A program made the position numbers and the translations under genes. The notes beneath the pieces are model-generated. The model was not told the origin of the DNA. It was given only the letters and a program-made list of their open reading frames with translations, and did not search any database. This document shows positions 27,200 to 39,559 of a DNA stretch of 64,000 nt, one piece after another; positions within the stretch are counted from its first letter, which is position 1; each line of letters begins with the position of its first letter. Source of the DNA: Echinococcus granulosus (Eukaryota > Platyhelminthes > Cestoda > Cyclophyllidea > Taeniidae); assembly GCF_000524195.1 (NCBI RefSeq), contig NW_020170431.1:334579-398578 (forward strand). The letters are read 5' to 3'.

Positions 27200-27840
27200 T
27201 CTACTTTAACGTAACTGTTAAGCGCAGTCATCCACAGATTCATCCATATTCACTGAACGCCACAGAAGGGTGGCCATTAACTAAGGTCTATTTAACAAAG
27301 AAATCAAGGTCCCTGCTTGTGTGGATCGGATAAGCTAATCACTGCATTGACAGATATTGGGCACACATTGGAAGGCAGAAGCGGTGACGACCACCCTCCT
27401 GCTACGTGGTTATATCCACAGTAGAGTGTGGAGGGTCTGGAAATGAATGTGCAATGGAAATGGTGGTGACCAGGAACCGGTTTCTTCAGTTCTGAAGGTA
27501 AGACCTTTTAAAGAATTGGTGCTCCTAAGGCTTTGTCGACTTTGAAATTGATGCTCAATGTGTTTTCTTGAATAACTCAAAAATAGTTTCTACCTTAGTT
27601 TAAGTTCTGTTGCAAAGAATTATTCGGCCACTCATAATTACATAGCAGTAGACCATTAATTTAACAAATACATAGGAGTGGCTGAATGATTCTTTGAAAC
27701 GAATAATTAAGAAAAGAGCAAAAAATTATTTTGCGATATTTCACTATTACACATTACACAGCACTTCCAAATGCGACACAAGTTTGAGCACTGCACATCA
27801 ACAAAGTGTTTTACCTCCGAAAGTAAAGTAATCGGAACTG
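27200..27840. other. spacer inside the inverted repeat, no gene seen
   Basis: Noncoding by my reading. A fragment near 27340-27400 weakly resembles relic frame C. The rest shows nothing recognisable. Confidence 0.35.
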
Positions 27841-29570
27841 AGCCACCGTCATTTCCACGGCCTCTTTATTTTCCAACAAAACACATTCCTTTTTGAAGTA
27901 GTTACGCTATCGTCTGTCAAATGGCAAGAAAAGGTGATGATCATCAAGTGTGGGAATGTGACAGGGAATACAGAAGGTGAATCAGTATTTGCCAGCCCAA
28001 TTCCCTCTTTCCATCTAGTCAACCCTCCCTCCCTCCCTTCCCCCATCTCTTCCCCATTGCCCCTCCTCCAGCACCTGCTTTGCGACATGAAGCATGATAT
28101 CGTGAGTTATTCTGTCAACTGTTTGACTAATAACAATTGCTCATAAAAAAAGGAATTTTCTTGCATTCTTGCTAGTTGTCTCCTACTGAGGGGATGGATC
28201 TCAGTCGTAGTTGTTTGGTATTCAGGAGATGGTCAAATACCGGTGAACAACTGTACCTGTGTTGCACTGGACACACAGATAAAGCAGGAAAGCTCAATTT
28301 CGAAAGACAGAGTAGATATGAGTTTAGGGCATTGTTTTGGTAAAAAAAAGACGTCTCATTGCGGGTCAGTTGGTAAGTCATCCGTCAGCTGTGGTCCCTG
28401 CGATGCCAATGTTGCTTAGCCTCGGACATAATCCTCTTCCCACTGGAGTAAACATAAACAAATTGATTCACCACTCGTAACCTTAACAATAACAGACCAT
28501 TTCTCTAGAGCTTGGCAAAACATTCCTCAACACCAACCGGACAAAGAGGGTCCGCTTAATTGTACCCCTGGTGGATCACATTCGCAGGAGTCTTGATAGC
28601 TTCCTGCCTGACAACGTATTTCCGTTAATAGCTTACTTTACCCTAAGAGGCAACTTTTTAAGCTAAATAAAATTGCCTTTTATTTTAACGCTCAATTTGT
28701 AAACGGGGCTCCTCCACTGAACGTCCGCCGGGTGGTCTGGCTTCTGAACCATGCCAGTAGCACCAAGCCCTAGTGTACTGGCCAAGTATTGTGTCTTCTA
28801 CCGTTTGAACGGAAGTTTCAGGACGCCAAAAGTATTAGCCCATAAAGCAAATCCTTCTATGCCTCCTTTCTATAGAACGAGGAGCGGAGAGGAGGGTAGA
28901 GTGAGCAACCCGCTAAGTGACGATAGCTGTTTCCTTCCAAAAAACGCGTTTGCGGACGGAGATTGTGCTGGATACAAGGGGATAGTTGGTCTACCCATTT
29001 TGTATTGACAATAACCATAATAGCCTCTATTTTGCCTTTTTAAGTTATTAATGGATAATTTAAAAATGTACAATAAAAATAATAATCTTAAACACTTCAT
29101 CTTTATTAATAATAGCTAATTTATTTCAATGGTCTCACCAGCAAGGGTTTACTACTTTACTACCTAGTTACAAAAGATAACTGAGTATTCTGTTTGTTTG
29201 TTTAACTATGACAAATTTTAAGAACACCTTAATTTATGTAAACCAGACGTAAATTTAAGTAGTCCACGAAACATGCAAAAATAAGAATTTCAAGCCATTA
29301 TCAAGTAAATTTAACGGTTTTGATAATTTTGTTCCCATTTGTATGAAAAGTAGGATGGGATCAGCAAAAGAAGAACGCAACATTACCTACCCGTTAACAT
29401 AATCTGGTGTACGTGACTGAGTGGGTTCTGTTTTCCAAACGATAGAATTTCTGCTCTGGAGATGCTTCATTCTACTACTCTTAGTTACAAAAACCACACT
29501 TGCACTTTTTGTCACGTTTGTGTGGCTTTTGTAGATCGGCCATTTGTTTAAATCAGCAAAAGTTTGTATT
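27840..29570 (-). repeat. composite repeat, truncated inverted piece (copy 5)
   Basis: 27840-28080 matches the inverted sub-block at 32220-32610, and 28590-29570 matches 35330-36600 in the same orientation. The sub-blocks normally between them are missing, so this is an internally deleted inverted copy beside the fuller one. The frame at 28751-29008 lies in this repeat and is not conserved in the 35.8 kb copy. Confidence 0.65.
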
Positions 29571-29679
29571 TGAGTTCCGTAACTTCTTTTAACAGATTCC
29601 AGTCGAGATGAGTGACATTGTGTGCTTTAAGTCATTTTTCAACTTCTGAAGGGGTTGTCACGCTTTGATGGAGCATATT

Positions 29680-29860
29680 TTTGCACGTAGCAGTTTATGG
29701 CCATGAATCCGGCCCAACCGAGTATGGTGGTGGGACAGTTAAAACGGTGAAATGCCGTCTTGTCTAAGAATGCTCCTTACAGCTGGATTAGGTGATCGCA
29801 TTCGCGCAAATTTAACTAACATCATTAGAGTTAGAAAAACGTTGGAAATGAGTTGAAGTT
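29680..29860 (-). pseudogene. relic reading frame D, copy 4
   Basis: The minus-strand frame contains LVKFARMR as in 17850-18010, and GFMAINC downstream after an in-frame stop. It then continues with AP.KR-like residues also present in copy 1. Confidence 0.4.
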
Positions 29861-30137
29861 AGTTTAAGTAGATAGGGGAGGGGGGAGTGTACTGTACTGG
29901 ATAGCAATGCTTGGATAGGATGCGGCGAATGCTTGGATTTTTGTCACCGCATTTGATGTATTGCGGCGTGCCGTATTTGAATTACTGACCTCCACTCTCT
30001 GAACCACCTTTAATATGATTGTATTTTCTTTTCTAAAACTGTCAGAATTCTATGATACAAAAGAGACAGTGTGGAGGAGTGGTACTATCAAACATTTTGA
30101 GGTATTTCATTCTAACCGTTTAAAAGGACTGAACTAT

Positions 30138-30515
30138 CTATAAGCACCCACTGAAGAGGGTCCACTTTTCCACACAGCTATTTACTACACTTACAGAACC
30201 GAATTCACCCGGATAGATGTGAATTCCCCGTCTTGTGGACTGCTCTCGATCACAATGTGTTTTAATCAACACCAATATGACAAGTGAGTGCCATGTTTCT
30301 CCTATACCTTTGTGCCAACCAGTTGAACTGAAGTATGTGTCGCATCTCAGCTGGTTGATAACGCGCCCGAACAGCGAATTGTCTGGGCTGTGGTTGTCGG
30401 TACTCCTGCCTGCATAAGTATTCAACCTCTGAACATCTTCAAACGGTAAACATCGGCACATTCTTCCCCTCCCTCATAGTTTGTAAAATTTCATTAGCAT
30501 GCCTAGCAGATGCCT
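30138..30515 (-). pseudogene. relic reading frame C, copy 4
   Basis: An ATG-initiated minus-strand frame of 107 codons (30461-30138) containing DVQRLN and TDNHSPD. The matching frame in copy 1 ends earlier, at a stop at 17331, while the DNA homology continues to about 17590. Upstream of the ATG, similarity to copy 1 goes on in another frame to about 30515, so the ATG is probably not an original start. Confidence 0.4.
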
Positions 30516-33500
30516 CTAACACGTGAATAAAATGGTGTTTGCCTGACTTGTTACTAATTTCGATAAGGGGTACCGCCTAATTATCTCTCATCTCTGTGAT
30601 TAAAGAATGAGTTAGGATATATGAAGGGCTTTAAAAGGAAGCATGACTTTGAAGAGGTCGAGAGATGATCACCATTTTGCTTAGCCAATATCGAGGACTG
30701 ACCCAGATGACTCGCATTATCCATACAAATAATAATTTAATGCTCGTATTGTTTTAATGTTCCTTTCAGAGAGGAGGCGCGAATACAATTCGAACCTAAT
30801 GACAGAGTCTAAGCCCTGTGAGCCTAAGAGCGGTTGCTAACCCTCACCCCACTAATCCCTGTATTCTTTTTCCCCTACTCACCCTGTTAAATAAATATGT
30901 TGAAAGTGAAGCAACCAGGTTGTTTTAAGAGCACTGGGAACAAGGAAGGGAAGACCTACAATAAAGCTCACCTTCTGATACATACACCACTAGTACACGA
31001 CATAGATGTTTGGCGTCCTTCCATTGTGAACTCGTCAGACCCAAGTTTTTTTGGTGAGCGGTAAGGAAATGAGATCAGATTTGAGAGGATTCGAGACGTG
31101 ACTAAGGATAGGTAAGAATTTTGCAATTGTCTAAAAACACCGCCTCATTTTCCTTCCTTCCTCTCCTAGTTATTGTAAGAAAATGCAAGAATATCTTTCA
31201 TGCAGAAAATGCTAAATGGGTATTTCAATGTTCGCGTTTTAGATCTCTCTCCGATCCGACTATGCAATAAATTCAAGTGATTTTGTATTGCACACTACTA
31301 CCAGTGTAATCAGTAGTAGGGGCCTTGCAGTGGGCATTTATCGTAACATCGGCATTACTGCCTTCCGGTGGTTTACGCATTTATAGGAGAACTTATGACA
31401 ATCGAGGGATTAATGTAATCACGAGGAGGCCTGGAGATGAAGCTCAAAGTGTCAAGTAGAGGGAGGGTTTGGGTTGAGGAGGGAGGAATTTAGGAAGGTT
31501 TGTAGCAGCCAATAAATTGATATTTGATGATACGTATTTTCAAAGTCTATGGGAAGTTCTTCTATTTCACAGCTATGCTGGTGTTTTCTTGCCTCATCCC
31601 CATATCTTTGGTCTTAGTCAACACGTAAATTGATGGCAGATTGCGTGGTTTGAGGGTGTTTAACTCCACTAAAACAAATATAAAATGTCAACATAAATTA
31701 TTTCAGCAGAAATACAGTTGACAGATTCTGTCACTTTTACTTTACTTTCTCCTCCATCACATTGAAATGGTCTTTTGCAGTCGCCCTCTCCGCCACTTTC
31801 TGGATAGAAGTTGCCAAGGAAAAGAAAGTTTATTCGACTTCTCTTTTAAAGTACGATCCGTTAAAATTTGACAATTCTAATGCCACAGGGTGGAAAAGCA
31901 CGATTTCACCTTTTTTATAAGGCAAAGTAATGTTCTTAAGAGGGTGTTCATTCTCTTTTTACCCGGAGATGATGGATGGTTAGAATGGGCTGCTTATGAA
32001 TGAGGAGTATTATGGAAAGGAAAAATCATTCCAAAACAATGTTTTTTTTTCCAATTATTAATGACCCCATGTCTCCAAGGTGACATGGCTCTGTTCAACA
32101 GACTAGACAATAAATTTGGGTAACTTGAAATAATTGGAAACAACATGCATTCGTCGCAATTGTTCCAAAGTTGAAAGCGACTTATGCAGTAAAAGTTTTG
32201 TGGTTGATATGTGGCCCTGCACTTTCTAAATCACTCCGAACCGAGTCACGGTCTTCCTAATCCCGCTAAGCTTAAACAACCAGATCTTAGAAACTTCGGC
32301 TTCCCCGCCATTTTCGTTTGCTAAATTGCTGCATTGCCATTTACATAAGATTGCGTGATCGTCTGCCAAATGTCGAAGAAAGATGATAATCATCGAGTGT
32401 AGAATATGATGCAAATAAAGGGGGTCAGTATGTCTCTCCTTTCCCCCTCCCACCCTCTTCCAGCCACCCTACTATGGATATTGCACTGACAAGTGATGTG
32501 GACGTTTGAAGAGTTGCTTTGCACTGCAGCAATAAGGATGGGACCTGTTTCCAACTCCTTGACCAATCCAACCTCCTCCTTCTGTAGAATGTTTACCTTA
32601 CACACTATAAAGAATACAAAATTCATCTCTCGTTACTTGGCATTCAACAAGTGAATACGATTTACAAACAGCTGAGTCTATACTCCATCACATTACACAC
32701 AATGCAGGCGCAGTCTTGTGAGGATGAAGTGTTGGATGCCTATCAAGTGCTGGATGGATGGACAGCAATGATTGGCGCGTTTTGTGGTAATCAAAGCCAC
32801 TTTACTTGCAATACAAAGCACATATCCTGTTACAGATTTGGTTCAGCAGACAATTCGCAAAGAAAAGAAAAATAAAACAATATGCTGAAAGTCCGGAAAG
32901 TGCACTGTCACCCTTCACTGCATCAAGCGGCAACATACGGCTGCCTTGACCCGTGTTTCCTCCACCACTTTCGCCATTCAAGTCCAAACCCTATTGTTTT
33001 ATCACTTATGGAGTTAAACACAACTGAAAGGCGTTTTTTACATCTTACTTTTACATTCTTGCCTTCCCAACGGGTCGTCTAGATGCGTTGTTCAGGACTT
33101 CCAAACTAAAAAGTAGTTGGAAAATGAGTTTCACGATCCACTACCTCCTGCCAAACCTTTTCAATTGCTTTATATGAAAAAATTTACGCGAGGCAAGGTG
33201 GAGGATATAAATAGCGCAGCTAACCTAGTTAAGCAAAGCAGCCACTCTGCACTTACACTGCACCAGGCTGAGGTGTCAATTTACGACACGCCACCTCACA
33301 GTCGTGGGAAAGAAAGCTGACAGGTGACAGATTGACGTGCCCGCAATGCCAGGAATCAATGGGTCAAAGTACCTGCATTGGTTTGACAGATACCTGCGAC
33401 AAGTAAAGAGTCATTGTGGCAGCACATCAAGTTGGAAGGAGTGTTGAACGCATGCACGCATTATGCCTCCTTGCATTGTTGCATGTACGCCAGACGTCTT

Positions 33501-33679
33501 GTCTCGCATTCTCAATTTCCCTCATTATGAACTGTGGTAAATCATTCGAGCAGATTCCTCCTAATTGACCCCACCATTACTAGTGGATGGCACAGTTTAC
33601 CTCAAATTCCAGAATTCAGTTAAGTGGTATTTTTCCACTTTAAACACCTTTACATTTTGCATTCGAAATTCAATGGATA

Positions 33680-34030
33680 GATGTTTAGAAGAATTGGCTG
33701 AGACGGCATTGATGAATGGATAGATGGATGGATAAACGAATACGAATGGACAAAGTGGGGGATAGTTGAATGGATAGATATGGAATGGATAGGTAAAAAT
33801 TGGATACTGGACAGATACGGAGTAGATAAATGCATGGATAGAGGAATAGCTGGATAGATAGTTGATAAAAATACAAGATTGATGAAGTATTAGGGAATGG
33901 CGGCACGCAAGATGGATGGAGCCGAAATGGATGCGGGATGTATACAGGATCTGTAAATAAGTGGGGGAATGAATGGGTAGATGGATGAATGGATACGTGG
34001 TGGATGATGGATGAGCGCAAGATGAATACC
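33680..34030 (+). repeat. GGAT-rich low-complexity tract
   Basis: GGATGGA/GGATAGA words make up most of this stretch. It is the reverse-complement partner of the TCCA-rich tract at 14430-14590. The long minus-strand frames here (33597-34118) are by-products of the repeat. Confidence 0.75.
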
Positions 34031-34249
34031 AGATGGATAGCATGCCTTTAACCACTTGAGGCCAAAGGTGTACAGATCTCTGGGGATCCAAATTGATAAC
34101 TTGTCTAGGCTCCCGCATTTGGATGGAGTGAAGGCATCTCCATTAAATCCTAGAGTTGGAGTATGTCCTAGAAGAAATCTGGTGCAATAAATTAGAACCT
34201 CCTCTGTTGACATTCAAATTGTGTATTCACAAACGGAAGGGGACTAAAA

Positions 34250-34490
34250 TTGTAGACAAACATTTTTACCAAGCACTGAAGCAATTTGTTTATCCCATTA
34301 GGTCAGCAGGAGTGGCACAGAACATCACATTAATGACATTCGTTAATGACCTCGAGCCAAATAACTATGTGACGGTTTCCTGAACCAAAGCATTAAAAAA
34401 GGAGAAAACTTGCTCTATGTGGCTAAAACAATGCGCCTGCAAAGCGATAATTTCGAGTTTTGCGAAACCCTCCCCACTGGCGTTAGATAA
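34250..34490 (+). pseudogene. relic reading frame A, copy 4
   Basis: Plus-strand homologue of 13944-14120 and 25372-25530. It contains VAQNITLMTFVNDL, then a frame break, then GENLLYV and NFEF, ending at the shared Val-Arg-stop. The frame break differs from the lesions of the other copies. Confidence 0.45.
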
Positions 34491-34570
34491 GAATGCAACG
34501 AGTCAAAGTCGACTTTATATCTGGAGTTTGTGTGCAAAATTGGCTTGATAAGAGATGTTAATTTTGCTAG

Positions 34571-34764
34571 AAACTGCTAGAGTGGACAATCCCAGGGCAG
34601 AAGAACTGTGTGGAACAGTTGCGCTTGCTGTGATTTCACCTTTGATGTTGCGGGTCCTCAAGTCGCCACCAGACCTTGTTTATACTCCTTCGGGAGGTCG
34701 ATTTGTTGATACTAAATCTCTCACAGTGGTAAATCGTCTACTGTTGTTAGGGATGACTGCGTAG
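34571..34764 (+). pseudogene. relic reading frame B, copy 4
   Basis: Plus-strand homologue of the minus-strand frame at 24946-25262. ARVD, EEL, LAVIS, LKSPPDL, RFVD and VNRLLL are conserved in one frame with no gap over about 60 codons, then a TAG stops the frame where copy 3 stays open. Confidence 0.45.
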
Positions 34765-37700
34765 CTACAAAAATGTCCCGTGGGTAATTGACTCGGGTTA
34801 ATTCGTAGTCCCCGTTCTACTAGGCACTTCGTGGGATTCCATCGAAACGCCTCCTTTTTAAATTATTTCAAGTTAAAGGCGCGGAGTTAACGCCGATTTT
34901 TGCAAAATTATTCCAATACGTGTACTGAAACTCAGTGTCTTTATTTTCTTAATTGGAGGTACCAAGAGCACTGCCAATCCATCCTTCATGCTCTTAGTCA
35001 AAAATTTCCCACATTTTGCTGCCTAGGGGAAATGCAAGTGGTCTTATCAGATCAATCAAAGAAATGTGGCAGGGGGAAGTGGGCAAATTTTACTCCTCAG
35101 AGTGGTGACTTTTCAACTCTCACTCATTCATGAGGCACTCCACAGACTGAAAGAGATTCCTCAGCCATGGTTTGTGGTCTCCGGCCGTGATTGGCAGGGG
35201 CAAAAAAGAAAGAGAAACTTGAGACTCCTCCATTTGAGCAGAGCTTTTGAACCGGGATTTGCTTTGTTTGGAGATCGCACCTTCAGATCGTCCATTTTGC
35301 AATACATGCAAGTAGCTGAACATTCGTGCGAGTCTTGAGAGCTGCCTATTTAATGATGTATTTTCGTTAACGACGCATTTTTACTCAAAAGGCAAATTTT
35401 TAAGCAAAACATAATTGGCCTGCCTGATTATATCAATATATTCACGGTAATGTGCGCAGGATTGGTAAAAACCATCACCAAAGGGACAACATTCAAAAAA
35501 GGAGATCAAATCGTGAAAACAGTTTGCCCATAGTTTGCATCAACAGTGAGAAGCAGAAATTGCGAGCATTTACAAAGTTCAGATAAATAATTATTAGACG
35601 ACTTAATTTTAACTTTTTATAAATATGCCTGCATTTCCAAAATGTGGCGTAGAGCAGTCCTCAAACTGTCAGGTCAAGAGTAACCTTAAAAGAAGAAAAT
35701 TTCATTTGGATTTCTTTGGCTACAATTTTATTGCAAGAAATAGCCTAAGTGATATCCTAAAAGGATGGAATTGTGGTACTTTTACTTTCGTATAACGCCC
35801 AATTGTTAAACGGGCCACTTTGGGCCTCCGCCACTGAACCTCCGCCAGGTAGCCTGACTTCCAGACCATGCCATTAGCACCAAGCACTACTGTCCTGGCC
35901 CAGCATTGTCTCACACAGCCTGAAAGGACGTCTCGAGAGGCTAAAAGTATTGGTCCATCAATAAAATCCTTCCTTACCTCGTTTCCGTGGAACGAAGAGA
36001 GCAGAGGCTAGTAAAATGGGCAATCCACCAAGTGGCGATAATTAATTTCTTCAAATACGTGTTTGTGAATGGAGATTGTATTAAATACAAAAGAAGACTA
36101 TTGGCCTGTCCGTTTTATATTCACAATACCTAGAACCGCAGCTTATTCTTCCTTTGTCCGAGTCATTAATGGACAATTAAGTGTACTTTAGTGAAAGTAT
36201 TACTGAATTCTTCATCTTTATTGGCAACATATAAGTTATTTTAATTGTTTTATCAATAAGGAATTGATATTTTGCCATCTACTTGCAAAAGACGACTGAG
36301 GATTGCGATTGTTTTTCTGAGTATACAAAACTTTAACAACCTCTGAATTTATGTAAGCTTAATATAGATGTTAGAGGCCTACAAAATATACAAAAATAAG
36401 GGAAAATAGCATTACCTGCCCGTTAGCTTTTTTGATGTACGTGACTGAGTAGGTTTTGTTTTCCAAACAATAAAATTTCTGCTCTGAAGATGCTTTATTC
36501 TACGTTTCTTAGTTGCAAAAACCACATTTGAACCTTTTGCTACATTTGTGCAGCTTTTGTAGATCTGCCTTTTGTGTTTTAAGCCGAAGGCACTCAAGGT
36601 TATGCCCTAGAATTATTTGACATGAGGTGATTAGTTGCATCACTACCTTGAAAATTGTGGTGAAAGGGAAAGGTGAGGTGGCACTTCGGTCACGCGCTAT
36701 TTTGATTGGTCCACTCGAGTGGCATGTGTGTGACATAGTGATGGCACTGCGACGATTTTGTTGACAGTGTAGCAATTCGAAGGAATTCGTGATTTATATT
36801 TCACAACAAATGCCTATTTTCACCGTATAAATAATCTTTGCATGAAAAGAATCAAATGTTGGGTTACAAGATGCATGGAAGTTTAATTAGTTGGAAAATG
36901 CTAAATGTGACTTTAAAAGATTATCCCCGTTAAAATACAGAGTGACCGGATTTATAAATGTCATCTCCCTGGCTTTGAGGTCCTTTCAAAGCAAAGATAC
37001 ATCACAGTCAATTTAATGGGGGCAAAATAGGATACGGAAATCATATTTGACCTTGAAAGGAAAAGATTTGCAATTTATTTGAGAGGCTGGAACTCCATTT
37101 GTTACCATTTAACAAGGAAATATTTGTTCGAATAACTCCCAAACGGCTTTGTGTCATCCTAACAAAAAGTGAAATGTCAACAGAATCGATAAAACTTGGC
37201 TAAAGTATTGATTTGACGGAGTTCAATTAATCGATTTCCTATCTACAGGTGACATCGATTTCCTTACGAGTGCTTCACCTGATCAGCTGGGCAGAATGTA
37301 ATTTGACAATTAAATTTCCGGAGTTGATTTTAAAATGCACTTTCCCACTTCGTGTGCTTCTTTATGCCTCTGGCCTTGGCATTTTTTTCTTAATTTATTA
37401 TTTTATCTTTTTTTATGTCTTTCATCGCCTCTATCATACGCACGTGACTCCCATTGGTTGATGCGTAATGGCTACTTCAACGGGCATTCGTTGTTCAACT
37501 TCCATTCATGTATCCATTCACTCACCGTCTAATCACCTCACTCTCACACATTTGAGGCTAGTCCCAGGGTTACCGATAATCTTTTTGTAAATAGTAGTAA
37601 TGGCAGTAATTTCCAATGGTAACAGTTCCATTGTCGTACTTCATTGCATTGGTAGATTTTTGTGCTTTGGCATCTTAGTGGAAATTCCATGCAAGCCTCA

Positions 37701-39559
37701 TTAATGGTGTCAACCTTGGCCGAAGTCGCTTATGGCTTAGTTAAATTGGGTGCAGAATTGGTCTGCTTTTCGATACCAAATTTTCATTTGTTTGCAAACA
37801 ATCGTAAATTATTAAGAAGGCCTTGGAAGAAGAAATGATTGCTTTTAACTTTTAACTTTACTTCGAGGTGGGTGCTGCATTCTTTATTGAAAGAGGGAGT
37901 GAGTGAGAGATGGAGATAAATAAAGGAAGGATAGGAGGTAGAGCAGAAAAATGCAATTCTTCTAGTACAATGCATTTGCAACCCACAAATGTTCATTATA
38001 TTGTAGTCCGTGCGATTGCATTTACCTTGTCTGTGGTGCAGAAGAAGCCCTTCCCTTATACTTTTGTTCAGATTGACTTCTGGTTTATACCGCGGCTTAA
38101 AGAACAGATGTTTTGATGCTTTTATCCGAGGCAGGGCTTGCAGTCAAGTCTTTGGGGACTTAGTGTTTCTTAAGCCACAACCAGATTTACCTTTTGTTGG
38201 TATTTGAGATGCGTTCATTTCTTAGAATTAGTAGACACCTTTGGGCAGCACCAAAGCTGTTAATTTTAAATTTCCAACTCAAAATCCTAAACTGTTTCCC
38301 GTCTTTCTCTTTTATCACCATTTACCCCTCAGTTTTGAATAACTATAGGTTAGTTTGGTAGTTTTGCCTCACTCAAGGCTTCCTGACGTCTCTGTAAGTT
38401 GGATGAGCCCAGTTATAGCAAAAGGGTGGTAATGGTCGGAACCCCAAGAAGGTGATCAGCCTAAAAAGGTCTGCGCACAACTTATTCAAGCAACGTTTCA
38501 ATGCCATAAGGAGAGGTGTAGATGGTACTTGAGTTTGAAAACCCCTTGTTGAGTCGATTATTGCCACGTACATCAGCAATACCAGGGACTCATTTAAGCC
38601 TACTTACAGACCGTATCCCGGATTACGTAATTAAATTTAATAGCTTCTTCATCGAATGTTTATTTATTTTACCAAATGAAAATACCCACTGAGGTTTGTA
38701 CTAGGATAAGCTATTTCAAACAAATGGTCGCTTTTAACCTAAAGTCTATTCTCTAATTATTTTTAGGCTTTTTAAATTATTTTTTATCCACTTACCTACT
38801 TGTTTGGTCATTCGAGTATCTTCCTAAGCGCTACAGAACCCACACTTCAATATTAAGTAAGGAGCCCATTTTCATTGCCTAATTTTATCCCTCGACCCTG
38901 TGGATTTTGACAACCAGGGCTGATGTCAGAACCTTGGCAACAGTGACAACGCGTGCTCCGGATTTACAGTCACAACAGACCCTACAATTTATGCTTGAAA
39001 CACTCTGTTTGTTTACAGCCACGTATATCCGGAGGAAAAGGTAGCGATTACTCTCGGAGTAAAACAGATAAAAGAAAAAAGTGATAAGAGGTAGGGTAGA
39101 CCACTTTGTAAAATTTGTCTAGAGAAGACGGCATTTGATCATTTTTCGGTGATGAGTAGGACTGTGGGAGAAATGCACAATTTTTGTGTTTTTATTTAAT
39201 TCCATTCTGGGTGAACTGCACTTTAGATTTAGGAGAATTCAAATGCCCTCCGACTGATAACCGGTGATTAAAAAGGAGGTAGGTTGCGTGACGAGGGGCT
39301 GCTGATCGTTCAAAAAGGTTCACAACCCTTGCTCAAGCGGTCTCCTAGTCGTCAGAGACTACAGTCACCGCCAAGGTGCCGAATAATTGAAGTACTGCAG
39401 CAATAATTTAAAGCACTCATGTTTGCTAGAAAGTTTTAATGCCTAAATATTGGTGGAGCATAAGAAGATTTGCTCCGTCGGTAAGCTTGATTTGCATAGC
39501 AATATGCGAAATATGCTAGTCAATCCGCCTTTACTTTGCAACGCTAAATCGCGCGAAGT

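Larger units (their letters stand above)
20470..27200 (+). repeat. composite repeat, copy 3 (direct)
   Basis: 20470-24030 aligns with 7095-10790 of copy 1, 24060-25660 with 12730-14270, and 25690-26090 with 15660-16080. 26340-27200 aligns with the reverse complement of 31140-31870 in the inverted copy. With the copy at 29.6-39.4 kb it makes a large imperfect inverted repeat. Confidence 0.72.
29600..39400 (-). repeat. composite repeat, copy 4 (inverted, near full length)
   Basis: Read on the minus strand from 39400 to 29600, this copy follows the order of copy 1: 39400-38390 = 7090-8375, 38390-36600 = 8375-10100, 36600-35760 = 12270-12700 region, 35330-34110 = 13100-14270, 34060-33330 = 14400-14960, 32870-32220 = 15430-16080, 30480-30050 = 17150-17590, 29890-29600 = 17820-18110. 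The conserved order over about 10 kb shows one duplication and inversion of a large unit rather than independent insertion of small elements. Confidence 0.72.

Noticed and set aside
28751..29008. ATG-initiated frame of 85 codons
   Set aside because: The homologous sequence at 35.8-36.1 kb has no matching open frame, so the frame is not conserved.
33597..34213. Long overlapping minus-strand frames
   Set aside because: Produced by the GGAT-rich low-complexity tract, which stays open in several frames.
6460..39400. Known transposon or retrovirus-like element
   Set aside because: I looked for reverse transcriptase (YxDD), integrase/transposase motifs and terminal repeats and could not recognise any; the mobile-element label is therefore not given.
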